Source of the DNA: Psychrobacter nivimaris
GTDB taxonomy: Bacteria; Pseudomonadota; Gammaproteobacteria; Pseudomonadales; Moraxellaceae
Length of the DNA: 63,926 nucleotides
Direction of reading: 5' to 3'
Assembly: GCF_009812035.1 (NCBI RefSeq)
Contig: NZ_VZIZ01000026.1
Span: 1 to 63,926, forward strand
The translations under genes and the position numbers were made by a program. Of this stretch, positions 8,387 to 16,657 are shown piece by piece; the first letter of the stretch is position 1, and each line of letters starts with the position of its first letter. The notes below the pieces were generated by a model. The model saw nothing but the letters and a program-made list of their open reading frames with translations, was not told the origin of the DNA and ran no database searches.

Positions 8387-9344
8387 TAATTTTTATCTTC
8401 ACATTTGCCAATAACAGTCCTGACAAAATCAACATCATGGCCAGCATCTTCCACCACGTCACTACTTCTCCTGTGAGTAGTACTGAGGTCACCATACCGA
8501 ATACGGGTACCAATAGTGCAAACGGCATAACCTTGGAGGCGGTATTTTGACTGAGTAAGTGTGCCCATAGACCAAAGCCAATTAAGGTTGAGATATAGAC
8601 GATAAATCCAAGTGAGAGCCAAGACTTGAGTGAAGCTTCAGTAAACGTCGCTAGCTGCCATGTATCAGTCTCAAATGTAAGAGAAGATATCGTCAACATC
8701 ACGCAAGCAATGAGACCGCCCCAGACGACCAGCGCTAGCGCAGACAGAGCAGAGGCTTTATTTTTTCCAGTGCTAGATGTAGCAACAGATACCCTTGTTC
8801 CTTGCTGCGTCTCTTGTAGGGTAGCTTTTTCTGAGGCCTGTTTTGATGCTTGCTTGGAGGCTTGCTTGGAGGCAATATTACCAAAGCTCCAACCGATGGC
8901 CGCAATCAAAATACAGATGAACCCTGCCAAAGGCATATCACCGCCAAGGTTTAACGCAATCACGCTGAGTCCTAGTACACCGACCAACATACCGACGATT
9001 TGCATACGGCTGACTGCTTCGCCCAATATAAAGTACGCTAGCAATACCGTGATAAAAATCTGAATTTGTAGCAGTAGTGCCGTCAGCCCCGGGGATGAAC
9101 CCAGATGCATCGCTGTAAAGACAAAGGCATACTGCATGACAAATGTACCGATGGCATAAATAAACAGGGTACGGTTGAATTTAGGCGGCTTTAGAAACAA
9201 AACCAGTGGCACAGCAGTAAAGAAAAAACGCAGGGCGGTAAGCATCAGTGGCGGAAAGCTCTCAAGACCCCACGCAATAAAAGTAAAATTTACGCCCCAG
9301 ATAAAGGTAACCAGTACAGCCAATGCAGTATATATAGGGGACAT
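8361..9344 (-). CDS. EamA (DMT) family exporter
   Basis: A ten-helix drug/metabolite transporter with two EamA repeats (about 5-140 and 195-320); the first shows the typical FIWGVNFTFI and ALRFFFTAVP elements. The central cytosolic loop (about residues 155-195) is unusually long because of a tandem ASKQ repeat followed by KATLQETQQG. It lies 247 bp downstream of a MocR-type regulator in the same direction, which may control it. The substrate cannot be read from sequence; amino-acid or metabolite export is typical. Confidence 0.88.
   Translation of the reverse strand: MSPIYTALAVLVTFIWGVNFTFIAWGLESFPPLMLTALRFFFTAVPLVLFLKPPKFNRTLFIYAIGTFVMQYAFVFTAMHLGSSPGLTALLLQIQIFITVLLAYFILGEAVSRMQIVGMLVGVLGLSVIALNLGGDMPLAGFICILIAAIGWSFGNIASKQASKQASKQASEKATLQETQQGTRVSVATSSTGKNKASALSALALVVWGGLIACVMLTISSLTFETDTWQLATFTEASLKSWLSLGFIVYISTLIGFGLWAHLLSQNTASKVMPFALLVPVFGMVTSVLLTGEVVTWWKMLAMMLILSGLLLANVKIKIKKAANDDH
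8826..8873. repeat. Four 12-bp tandem repeats within the EamA gene
   Basis: Four units of 12 bp on the plus strand, the last two identical (TTGCTTGGAGGC), encode ASKQ, ASKQ, ASKQ and ASEK. They lie in the loop joining the two EamA halves. Copy number changes would stay in frame. Confidence 0.9.
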
Positions 9345-9591
9345 ATGAGCTATCCTAGAGGGTTATTATCCGTTGTCGGAAGTGATTAGATTTGATTGTG
9401 TTTGGCTGATATTTAGACTTAGAGTTATAGTCGAAAGGTCACTATATAATAGGACGGTACTAGCACTATAGTCGATTCAATTTAAAAGTAGTACAAGGCA
9501 ACCGAGTATAGATGTACATTTGATACTTCAAGCGAGGTTAACGCTGTAATACTTTTATAATAGTGGAATGAATATATAAATTTCTGATTGG

Positions 9592-10971
9592 TCAGTCTAA
9601 CGATTGAGCCAATACCTCGAAAACTTTTGAATGATTCATCTGTGCTACATTGAACCGCATAAAGTTCTCAGCATTGTCCGATTGGCTAAAAACATTGCCC
9701 GGCGCCAATACCACACCTTTGGATAAACAGCGATTGGCCAATTCGGTCGCATTATTATTCTTAGGTAATCGGCACCATAGGAACATACCTGCTTGTGGGA
9801 GCAGCCACGGTACGATGCCTAATTTAGCCAATCGTGGTAGCGTATGAGTACGCGCGCTTGCCAGCCGAGTATGGATATCATTCATATGCTTACGGTAGCC
9901 GCTATCAGTCAACGCTGAGAACACAACCGCTGCTGCTAACTGACTGCCACCAAAGCCAGTCGCTATCTTTAAATCTACCAAGCTCTCGACCCATTCTGTA
10001 GGCGCTGCGATATAACCACAGCGTAGGGATGCGGATAACGTTTTAGAAAAACTGCCGATATAGAATACTCGTGACAACCCATCCAAAGCCGCCAATCTCG
10101 CTGCAGGCTTGACTTCAAAATCTGCAAAAATATCGTCTTCTATAATGTACAAGCCAGCCGCCTGAGCCAATTGTAATACACGGTATGCCGTAGCAGGTGA
10201 TAACGTGGCACCAGTAGGATTGTGAATGGCAGCATTGGTGATGTACAGGCGCGGCTTATGCTCATCTAAAATCGCTGCAAAGGCCTCTACATCTGGCCCA
10301 TTTGGCGTATAAGGGACGCCAACTACTTTGACCCGATGGGCAAGCAGCTGTGCTCGAAAGTTAAAGTAGCACGGATCATCGACGACGACCGTATCACCTG
10401 GCGTCAGCAAAAATCGAAAAATCAAATCTATCGCTTGAGTGCCCGAATCCGTCAGTATTATCTGTGACGGTTCTGCATTGATACTCAATCCTGCCATACG
10501 CCGCGTGAGTAATTGGCGCAATGCTAACAGCCCTAGCGGCGTTGCATACTCACTGATAATGGACGCGTCAGCTTTTGCTACATTTCGCAGACCACGGCGT
10601 ATACCGGCCTCAAACAGCCAGTCCGCTGGTAACCACCCACAGCCTGGCTTTAGCGCACCATCGGGTGGCTCCAGCGACTGCCGTGACACCCACAATGGAT
10701 CTACCACTCGATCAATTTTTGGTGCTATATCTGTCAATGATAGCGGCGCTGTCGTCTCTGCCACATAGAACCCTGCACCAGGGCGGGAGTAAATAATGCC
10801 CTCGGTTTGTAGGCGTTCGTAGGCTTCAACCACGGTCGATGGCGAGAACCCATAATCTTTGGCAGCGGCACGGACGGAGGGTAGTCGCGACTCTGGCATA
10901 TAGATAACAGTTGCTATTTTCTCTTTTACGTCAGCCATGACAACTTCGATGCGTGTTAGCTTCTGATTCAT
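9592..10971 (-). CDS. MocR-family transcriptional regulator (GntR HTH plus aminotransferase-like domain)
   Basis: The N-terminal winged helix (about residues 10-70, LPSVRAAAKDYGFSPSTVVEAYERL) is of GntR type. It is fused to a fold-type I PLP-binding domain that includes TNAAIHNPTGA and the PLP Lys310 in GSFSKTLS. The length of 459 is normal for MocR proteins, which sense PLP or amino-acid adducts and usually regulate a neighbour. It is divergent from an MFS exporter and upstream of an EamA exporter, both plausible targets. Confidence 0.92.
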   Translation of the reverse strand: MNQKLTRIEVVMADVKEKIATVIYMPESRLPSVRAAAKDYGFSPSTVVEAYERLQTEGIIYSRPGAGFYVAETTAPLSLTDIAPKIDRVVDPLWVSRQSLEPPDGALKPGCGWLPADWLFEAGIRRGLRNVAKADASIISEYATPLGLLALRQLLTRRMAGLSINAEPSQIILTDSGTQAIDLIFRFLLTPGDTVVVDDPCYFNFRAQLLAHRVKVVGVPYTPNGPDVEAFAAILDEHKPRLYITNAAIHNPTGATLSPATAYRVLQLAQAAGLYIIEDDIFADFEVKPAARLAALDGLSRVFYIGSFSKTLSASLRCGYIAAPTEWVESLVDLKIATGFGGSQLAAAVVFSALTDSGYRKHMNDIHTRLASARTHTLPRLAKLGIVPWLLPQAGMFLWCRLPKNNNATELANRCLSKGVVLAPGNVFSQSDNAENFMRFNVAQMNHSKVFEVLAQSLD

Positions 10972-11236
10972 ATTTTTTACAATTTTTGGTAAGGCGGCTT
11001 TTATGAAGGTCTTATCTCAAGGTTACAGCCATGACGATATATGGGTAGGATATCCCAACTGTATGGGTTTTATAGACCAAACAGTTCTGTCTAATTGTAC
11101 TGTATTGTATATAGATAACCTACTGTGCTTTTGTTTTAATCATTGAACGTAAACGATGTAGAGGTAGGTGTCATTCTACTGTGAATCACACTAACCTCAG
11201 TCAATTCAACGATTATTATTCAAAAAGCAGCGATAT

Positions 11237-12418
11237 ATGACCACTAAAAAATATAATAAATATCTGGCCTTTGCCTTATGCGTGATAACGACAAGTGTCA
11301 ATATCCAAGGCCCACTTTATGCCGTCTATGCACACAATGATGGCTATGGTGTACTAGCAACCACGATAGCGTTTTCTTTTTATGTGTTGGGTGTCATACC
11401 TGTATTGTTGGCTTTTGGTGGATTGTCTGATCGAATTGGACGGCGCAAGGTGATTTTAATCTCTCTAACCCTATCGATAGCAGCGACGGCTCTTATGTTG
11501 TTTTATCCGTACACGCGCGCGTTAGCAGTAGCACGATTCGTACTGGGTGTGGGAACTGCTCTGATGGCTGCTACGGCGACTGCCTATATGATTGAGCTGC
11601 TCGGCTCAACAGATACGATGCGTGCGACAGCGTGGGTAACGGCCAGTACGACGATAGGTTTTGGTCTTGGTCCTGTATTGACGACAGTTTCTTTGATGTT
11701 TTATGAAACCAATCAGCCAGCCAGTTTTTTCTTACTGCTAGCGAGCGGGCTGTTCGCTATGTTTTTGTTATATCAATTACCAGAGACAGCACCTAAACGC
11801 ACTAATTTGCCCTCATCTATGCTACGGCGACCTTATTTTAACCGTGAGGTCATCTGGTATGGTAGCGGTATTTTGATTTGTTGGGCGACGACCGGATTGG
11901 TATTATCAGTTATTCCCTCAGTGCTGGCCACGCATGGACTCGCTAAATATGCAGGGATATCCTCTATGTTAGCCATCAGTTGTGGATTGATCGTTCAGCC
12001 AATCGCCCAAAAACTTGACCCTCAAGTTTCAAGCAAGCTTGGTCTTCTGATCTTACTACCAGCTTATGCTTTATTAGCTTGGGGGACGTTGAATGCCAAT
12101 CTACCAGTCATTCTTTTGGCGGCATTTTTGGCCAGTACTAGTTGCTATGGTTTCGTCTATTTGGGCGGTATGTTAGGAGTCGCAAAATCTGCTGGAAATG
12201 AGCAGGCACGTGCAAGTGCAGGCTATTTTCTGATGGCATATATAGGGCTTAGTGTACCCGTCATCTTTACTGGTTTGATTGTGGATCGGTATGGTGCTGC
12301 TACTGCGTTCTACGCCTTTGGTGTGTTTTCATTAGTTGGTGTGATTGTCTTATTTGCTAGCCAGCCTATATTGAGAACTGGACGTCATTCGAACGCCAAT
12401 TTGCATAGCGTGTCTTAA
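11237..12418 (+). CDS. MFS transporter
   Basis: About twelve transmembrane helices over 393 residues. The MFS motif A between helices 2 and 3 is clear (GGLSDRIGRRKV), as is the helix-4 arginine region (ARFVLGVGTALMAA). It is divergently transcribed from the MocR regulator across a 265-bp gap, a common arrangement for a regulator and the exporter it controls. Substrate is unknown; drug or amino-acid efflux are both possible. Confidence 0.9.
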   Translation: MTTKKYNKYLAFALCVITTSVNIQGPLYAVYAHNDGYGVLATTIAFSFYVLGVIPVLLAFGGLSDRIGRRKVILISLTLSIAATALMLFYPYTRALAVARFVLGVGTALMAATATAYMIELLGSTDTMRATAWVTASTTIGFGLGPVLTTVSLMFYETNQPASFFLLLASGLFAMFLLYQLPETAPKRTNLPSSMLRRPYFNREVIWYGSGILICWATTGLVLSVIPSVLATHGLAKYAGISSMLAISCGLIVQPIAQKLDPQVSSKLGLLILLPAYALLAWGTLNANLPVILLAAFLASTSCYGFVYLGGMLGVAKSAGNEQARASAGYFLMAYIGLSVPVIFTGLIVDRYGAATAFYAFGVFSLVGVIVLFASQPILRTGRHSNANLHSVS

Positions 12419-12551
12419 AATAAGATTGATAATGCAGTTTTCTATTCATTATCTTTTCATTTTTTTCATGATTATATTACTTGTCCGTTTTGTTATATGA
12501 ATTGTTTTAGTTCATTTATTATATCTGAAAGGCATGAGTGGTTCTTTGATG

Positions 12552-12824
12552 TCATTCATAAAGCTCATGTATCTGAATATCTACTACTGCCCAATCCATT
12601 CCTTCAAAATCTGGATTATCTTTATGTCTAGTACTATCGGTAGGTAGAGGAATGGCTTCGCCATCTTCTATTAATCCTTTTAGATGGAGCATAATCGCTT
12701 CTTTAGCATTATTAGAGATATCTGCACGTTCATCGCTGGCTGAATAGCAACCCACTATGTCTGGGATAAATATGCCATAAGCTGTTGTTTCATTACTTGG
12801 TGTAATTGCTATGGGATACTGCAT
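12552..12824 (-). CDS. HicB-like antitoxin domain protein, no HicA partner
   Basis: A 90-residue protein with the HicB partial-RNase-H-like domain. It shows a YGIFIPDIVGCYS strand-turn motif and the following helix with EAIMLHLKGLIEDGEAIP. In a type II toxin-antitoxin system HicB would neutralise a HicA mRNA interferase of about 60 residues, normally encoded immediately upstream. No HicA-like ORF is visible upstream (12825-13050) or downstream, so this is a solitary HicB. An inverted repeat at 12907-12931 lies about 83 bp upstream and could be its operator. Confidence 0.8.
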   Translation of the reverse strand: MQYPIAITPSNETTAYGIFIPDIVGCYSASDERADISNNAKEAIMLHLKGLIEDGEAIPLPTDSTRHKDNPDFEGMDWAVVDIQIHELYE

Positions 12825-12906
12825 TTAACATTCCTCATGAAGTTTGAACCTAAGTATAACTTGAAATTGTTTAGATAATGCTCTACATAACCCCTTAAAC
12901 ATAACT

Positions 12907-12931
12907 CACTTTCAAAATTATATTGAAAGTG
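12907..12931. promoter_or_regulatory. Perfect 9-bp inverted repeat upstream of hicB
   Basis: CACTTTCAA and TTGAAAGTG are separated by 7 bp, with no T-run to suggest a terminator. It lies in the divergent gap between the HicB-like gene and an SDR gene, so it may be an operator. A diverged half of similar sequence occurs at 23764-23782. Confidence 0.35.
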
Positions 12932-13051
12932 TTTCAGGTGATGGCTACTGTTTGACCCACAACACTTTCATTACAATAGGCGCTATCACGATGGATAAAA
13001 TAGAACAGGTATCCAAAACTGAAACAATAATTCAAACAATAAGGGCGGTTT

Positions 13052-13915
13052 ATGACTCTGAATATCACTAAAACAATCTTAATCACCGGCAGCACAGATG
13101 GCATTGGCAAATTGGCAGCGCTAAAACTGGCAGAAGCTGGGCACCGAGTGTACTTGCATGGCCGCGATGCTGACAAACTTGCCAGCGTCATTGCAGAGGT
13201 TCAAGCAGTCGCGACAGGCGCAGCAGTAGATAATATTGATGGGTTTGTGGCTGATTTTTCTGATTTAACGGATGTGCTAAAGATGGCAGCAGACGTCAAT
13301 GAAAAACTGCCCAAGCTTGATGTGCTCATGAATAACGCAGGGATTTATACCACAGCATCAGCAATGACTAAAGACGGTTTGGATGTACGTTTCGTAGTCA
13401 ATTACCTAGCGCCTTATGAGCTGACCAATGCTTTGTTGCCTTTGCTCAAGCAGTCTGATAAAGCGCGTATTGTGAACTTAAGCTCAGCTGCGCAAGCGTC
13501 AATATCTTATCAAGCACTTGCAGGTCAAACCCGCCTCGATGATAAAGATGCTTATGCCCAAAGTAAGCTGGCATTAACCATGTGGAGTATGGCATTAGCT
13601 GACACAGTCGTTAGCAACGATATCAACGTCATCGCCGTCAATCCAGGCTCGCTGCTGAACACAAAAATGGTCGATGAGGCGTATGGTCAATATTGGTCAT
13701 CAGCGGACAAGGGCGCAAATATCCTAACGGAGTTGGCCATCTCGGATGAGTTCGCTGATGATACTGGTAAATACTTTGATAACGATATAACAGATGGCAC
13801 ACATGGCGATGCAAGAGGGGCATTTGGTCGACCACATGCTGATGCTCTAAACCAAGCAGCCATTGCAGAGCTTGAGCAGCATACTCAAACAGTATTACAG
13901 TCAATTTTTGCATAA
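13052..13915 (+). CDS. Short-chain dehydrogenase/reductase
   Basis: A 287-residue SDR with TGSTDGIG nucleotide-binding motif (12-19), NNAG (about 95), catalytic Ser in LSSAAQ and a Tyr/Lys pair near 168/172 (YAQSK). The overall form resembles WW-domain oxidoreductase or light-dependent protochlorophyllide-reductase-like SDRs. It precedes, across a MITE, an MDR-type quinone reductase and an ABM monooxygenase, suggesting a detoxification group. Substrate unknown. Confidence 0.88.
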   Translation: MTLNITKTILITGSTDGIGKLAALKLAEAGHRVYLHGRDADKLASVIAEVQAVATGAAVDNIDGFVADFSDLTDVLKMAADVNEKLPKLDVLMNNAGIYTTASAMTKDGLDVRFVVNYLAPYELTNALLPLLKQSDKARIVNLSSAAQASISYQALAGQTRLDDKDAYAQSKLALTMWSMALADTVVSNDINVIAVNPGSLLNTKMVDEAYGQYWSSADKGANILTELAISDEFADDTGKYFDNDITDGTHGDARGAFGRPHADALNQAAIAELEQHTQTVLQSIFA

Positions 13916-13974
13916 GGTGCATAAGACTTATATTTAGCAGCATTAATAAATTTCGAACAATTAAACCATTACTA

Positions 13975-14144
13975 GGGCGTGTCTTCATTTCAAAAATGGT
14001 GATAAAAATGAGATAAGTTGCCGTCAAACGAGGAAAATAGTGCAGATAATATCGGGATATTAACCAGCGATTTGACGATGTTTGGCAAAATTTAGCTATT
14101 TTTAGCCCATTTAGATAACTATCGAGTGAATTGAAGACACGCCC
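13975..14144. mobile_element. 170-bp MITE with TA target duplication
   Basis: The ends are inverted repeats GGGCGTGTCTTCA(T/A)TTCA, matching at about 17 of 18 positions, and are flanked on both sides by TA (13973-13974 and 14145-14146). No ORF is present inside. Size, terminal repeats and TA duplication fit a non-autonomous element mobilised by an IS630/Tc1-like or IS5-like transposase; the parent is not in this window. Confidence 0.88.
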
Positions 14145-14204
14145 TAACTATATTTTCAAATTTTATTATTAAAAAATTTTTCATTAAAAACAGGATACAA
14201 TATT

Positions 14205-15263
14205 ATGCAAACTATTAAAGCCATTGGTTATCAAAATAATCTACCTATTGATAATGAACAATCGCTACAAGACATCACCCTTGATAAGCCAATTGCTTCA
14301 GGCCGCGATATTCTCGTAGAAGTAAAAGCCATATCAGTCAATCCAGTAGATTACAAAATCCGTGAAGGGCGTCCTGCCGCAGAGGGTGAGTATGCTGTTA
14401 TTGGTTGGGATGCTGCCGGTACTGTGACGGCTGTCGGTGAAGACGTCAGTTTATTCTCAGTAGGCGACAACGTCTATTATGCTGGAGATTTGACCCGTTC
14501 AGGCAGCAATGCTGAATATCAGTTGGTCGATGAGCGTATCGTTGGACACATGCCAGCCTCTTTATCTTTCGCTGAGGCAGCGGCATTACCACTCACGACG
14601 ATTACAGCTTGGGAGATGTTATTTGACCGTTTACAAGTGCCTGTCTCTGATAGCGCAGCGAATGACAGCGATAGTAGCGAGGATGCTAATAACGTCTCAG
14701 TATTGGTCATTGGCGCAGCGGGCGGTGTTGGATCTATCTTAACTCAGTTATTAAAGACAAGAACGTCTGCCACGATTATTGGTACGGCTTCGAGAGATGA
14801 GAGCGTGCAGTGGCTCAAAGATTTGGGTGCTGATCATGTTATCAATCACCGCAACCCATTGTCTGATGAACTACAAAAAACAGGTATTGCTGAAGTAGAT
14901 TACGTGGTGAGTCTCAATAACACTGAAGATCATTATGAAGAAATCATTAAATGCTTAAAGCCGCAGGGTAAGCTTGGACTGATTGATGATCCAAAATCAC
15001 TAGATGCCAACCCTCTTAAAACCAAAAGCTTAAGCCTGCATTGGGAGTTTATGTTTGCACGCTCAATGTTCAATACGCCAGACATGATTGAACAGCATCA
15101 TTTATTAAATGCAGTGGCAAAATTGATTGATGCAGGCGAGATCAAAACCACGGTCGCTCACAATCTTGGGGCTATCACCGCTGAACATCTACGTAGTGCG
15201 CACCAAATGCTAGAAAAACAGCAAGCGCATGGCAAGATTGTATTAGAAGGCTGGTCTGCATAA
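14205..15263 (+). CDS. MDR-family NADPH:quinone reductase / zinc-type alcohol dehydrogenase-like protein
   Basis: A GroES-like N-terminal half (with NPVDYKIREG and VIGWDAAGTV) is followed by a Rossmann half with a VIGAAGGVGSI dinucleotide loop. The catalytic zinc ligands of true alcohol dehydrogenases are not evident, as in quinone reductase-type members. At 352 residues it is of normal length. A small Ser/Asn/Asp-rich insertion (SDSAANDSDSSEDANN, about 146-161) lies between the halves. It follows the SDR gene and MITE and precedes the ABM gene. Confidence 0.9.
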   Translation: MQTIKAIGYQNNLPIDNEQSLQDITLDKPIASGRDILVEVKAISVNPVDYKIREGRPAAEGEYAVIGWDAAGTVTAVGEDVSLFSVGDNVYYAGDLTRSGSNAEYQLVDERIVGHMPASLSFAEAAALPLTTITAWEMLFDRLQVPVSDSAANDSDSSEDANNVSVLVIGAAGGVGSILTQLLKTRTSATIIGTASRDESVQWLKDLGADHVINHRNPLSDELQKTGIAEVDYVVSLNNTEDHYEEIIKCLKPQGKLGLIDDPKSLDANPLKTKSLSLHWEFMFARSMFNTPDMIEQHHLLNAVAKLIDAGEIKTTVAHNLGAITAEHLRSAHQMLEKQQAHGKIVLEGWSA

Positions 15264-15283
15264 CGCATAACGCCATTTAGATT

Positions 15284-15327
15284 AATAGGTCCAAAGTGAC
15301 GCTTTTAGCAGACACGTTGGACCTATT
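15284..15327. terminator. Inverted repeat after the quinone reductase gene
   Basis: AATAGGTCCAA and TTGGACCTATT pair perfectly across a 22-base loop. A T-run is weak (TTTAAATC). It may terminate or attenuate transcription between the MDR and ABM genes. Confidence 0.4.
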
Positions 15328-15362
15328 TAAATCAATGATAATAATAAACATAGGATAAATAG

Positions 15363-15668
15363 ATGAGCACGCAAGCAAACAAACCACTTACCATCGTCGC
15401 CACTATCAAAGCCAAACCTGAGCACGTTGAACAAGTGAAAACTGAGCTGCTTAAACTGACAGCAGCATCACAAGATGATCAAGGTTGTATCCAATATGAC
15501 TTACATCAAGAAAATGCAAATAGTAACGGTTTCGTTGTTTATGAGATTTGGGAAAACAACGATTGTCTTCAGCAACATGTACAAAGCCCGCATTTCCAAA
15601 ACTATGTACAAGTAACAGATGGGATGGTCGATGAATTTGTCGTCACTGAAATGACAGTTATCTCATAG
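15363..15668 (+). CDS. Antibiotic biosynthesis monooxygenase (YgiN-like) protein
   Basis: A 101-residue single-domain ABM protein of the dimeric ferredoxin-like fold. The characteristic elements are IKAKPEHVEQVKTEL, QYDLHQ and FVVYEIWEN, with HVQSPHFQNY at the C-terminal half. Family members include the quinol monooxygenase YgiN and related small oxygenases. Its place after a quinone-reductase-like gene fits a quinone redox role, though this is inference. Confidence 0.9.
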   Translation: MSTQANKPLTIVATIKAKPEHVEQVKTELLKLTAASQDDQGCIQYDLHQENANSNGFVVYEIWENNDCLQQHVQSPHFQNYVQVTDGMVDEFVVTEMTVIS

Positions 15669-15813
15669 GTTTGATCTATATTCTGCTGCTGACGATAAAA
15701 TGAATGGTTGAAAGCCATGACTGATAAGATTGACTTTCATGTTTCAAAACAGCGTTTATTGATTTAGATATAAATGACTTTAAATAAAATGTTCAAAGCC
15801 ATTTATACGCTAT

Positions 15814-16080
15814 TTATTTGCTATTGATCGATGATTGTTCTTGAGCAACGTTCAAAACGATTTTACCGACATGTTTCTTTTCTAAGAAAATCGCTTGAGC
15901 AGTATGTATCTCTTTTAATGGAAAGGTACACGCCACGATTGGATTTATTTTACGTTGTTCGATACAGTTAACGAGGGTTCGGAATACTTTAGGCTGAAGC
16001 ACAGTACAACCGTAAAAGGTTAAGTCTTTTAAATAAAGTGTTCTGATATCTAGCTCTAATGGCTTATAAACCGCTACTAA
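15814..16080 (-). pseudogene. 3' fragment of an MDR-family (zinc-binding) dehydrogenase
   Basis: Reading leftward from about 16080, the frame encodes PLELDIRTLYLKDLTF, then a conserved C-terminal segment with FPLKEIHTAQ and KKHVGKIVLN. This is the last quarter of an MDR quinone reductase or alcohol dehydrogenase. No upstream coding part exists: the frame is closed by a stop just upstream and runs into the HxlR gene in another frame. It is the remains of a deleted gene and is not the same copy as the intact MDR gene at 14205. Confidence 0.85.
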
Positions 16081-16081
16081 G

Positions 16082-16555
16082 TTAAATACTTACTTCATCA
16101 TTACCGATCCATTTGGGACCTATTTCAACCTCAATATCACGTGCGGTAACGGCTTCAGCGCACTCGGAGCATACTGTCACCGGATGCATAATGTGACCAC
16201 ATGCCTTGTGTCTATGCAACAGCGGTGCCCCGCGTTCATCAGCCATGTGTTTATCACCCCAACTGACCAATGCCAGTACGACAGAGTGCAAATCTAATCC
16301 ACACTCTGTCAGTCTATATTCCTCACGTAGCGGCCGCTGCTGATAGGCGACTTTTTTTAAAATATCGTATTCAACCAGCTTGCGAAGACGGTTAGATAGG
16401 ACATGGCGTGTAATGCCTAAGCGTTGCTCAAATACGTCGAATCGTCTGACTCCCAAAAAACAATCACGTAAAATCATGAGCGTCCAACGATCACCAATGA
16501 CTGCTAAAGTGCGAGCTATCGAGCAAGACTGTTGGTCCAGTTCATCCCAGCGCAT
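16082..16555 (-). CDS. HxlR-family transcriptional regulator
   Basis: A 157-residue winged-helix protein with the HxlR signature: a Cys near the N-terminus (QQSCSIARTLAVIGDRWT), ILRDCFLGVRRFDVFEQRLGI and LSNRLRKLVE. The C-terminal extension carries CGH and CSEC cysteines, which could bind metal or sense oxidants. It is divergent from an SDR/HCCA-isomerase gene pair and probably controls it through the repeat-containing promoter between them. Its 3' end abuts an MDR gene fragment. Confidence 0.93.
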   Translation of the reverse strand: MRWDELDQQSCSIARTLAVIGDRWTLMILRDCFLGVRRFDVFEQRLGITRHVLSNRLRKLVEYDILKKVAYQQRPLREEYRLTECGLDLHSVVLALVSWGDKHMADERGAPLLHRHKACGHIMHPVTVCSECAEAVTARDIEVEIGPKWIGNDEVSI

Positions 16556-16590
16556 AGGTTATCTCCTTTATCGTTAAGTCATAGGTTAGC

Positions 16591-16643
16591 TTGACAGGTT
16601 CCAAAAATAAAGCTATGTTTTTGTTAGTTCTAAAAAGGAACCT
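16591..16643 (+). promoter_or_regulatory. Sigma-70 promoter and likely HxlR operator
   Basis: A -35 TTGACA (16591-16596) and -10 TATGTT (16614-16619) are spaced 17 bp, upstream of the SDR start at 16658. AGGTTCC (16596-16602) and GGAACCT (16637-16643) form an inverted repeat bracketing the -10 and start site. ATAGGTTAG at 16581 is a further partial half-site. The arrangement suits repression by the divergent HxlR regulator. Confidence 0.65.
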
Positions 16644-16657
16644 ATAAGGAAATAGAC

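Noticed and set aside
11058..11104. ACTGTA repeated 41 bp apart in the MocR/MFS gap, possible MocR site
   Set aside because: A six-base repeat alone is too weak to call; MocR sites vary widely.
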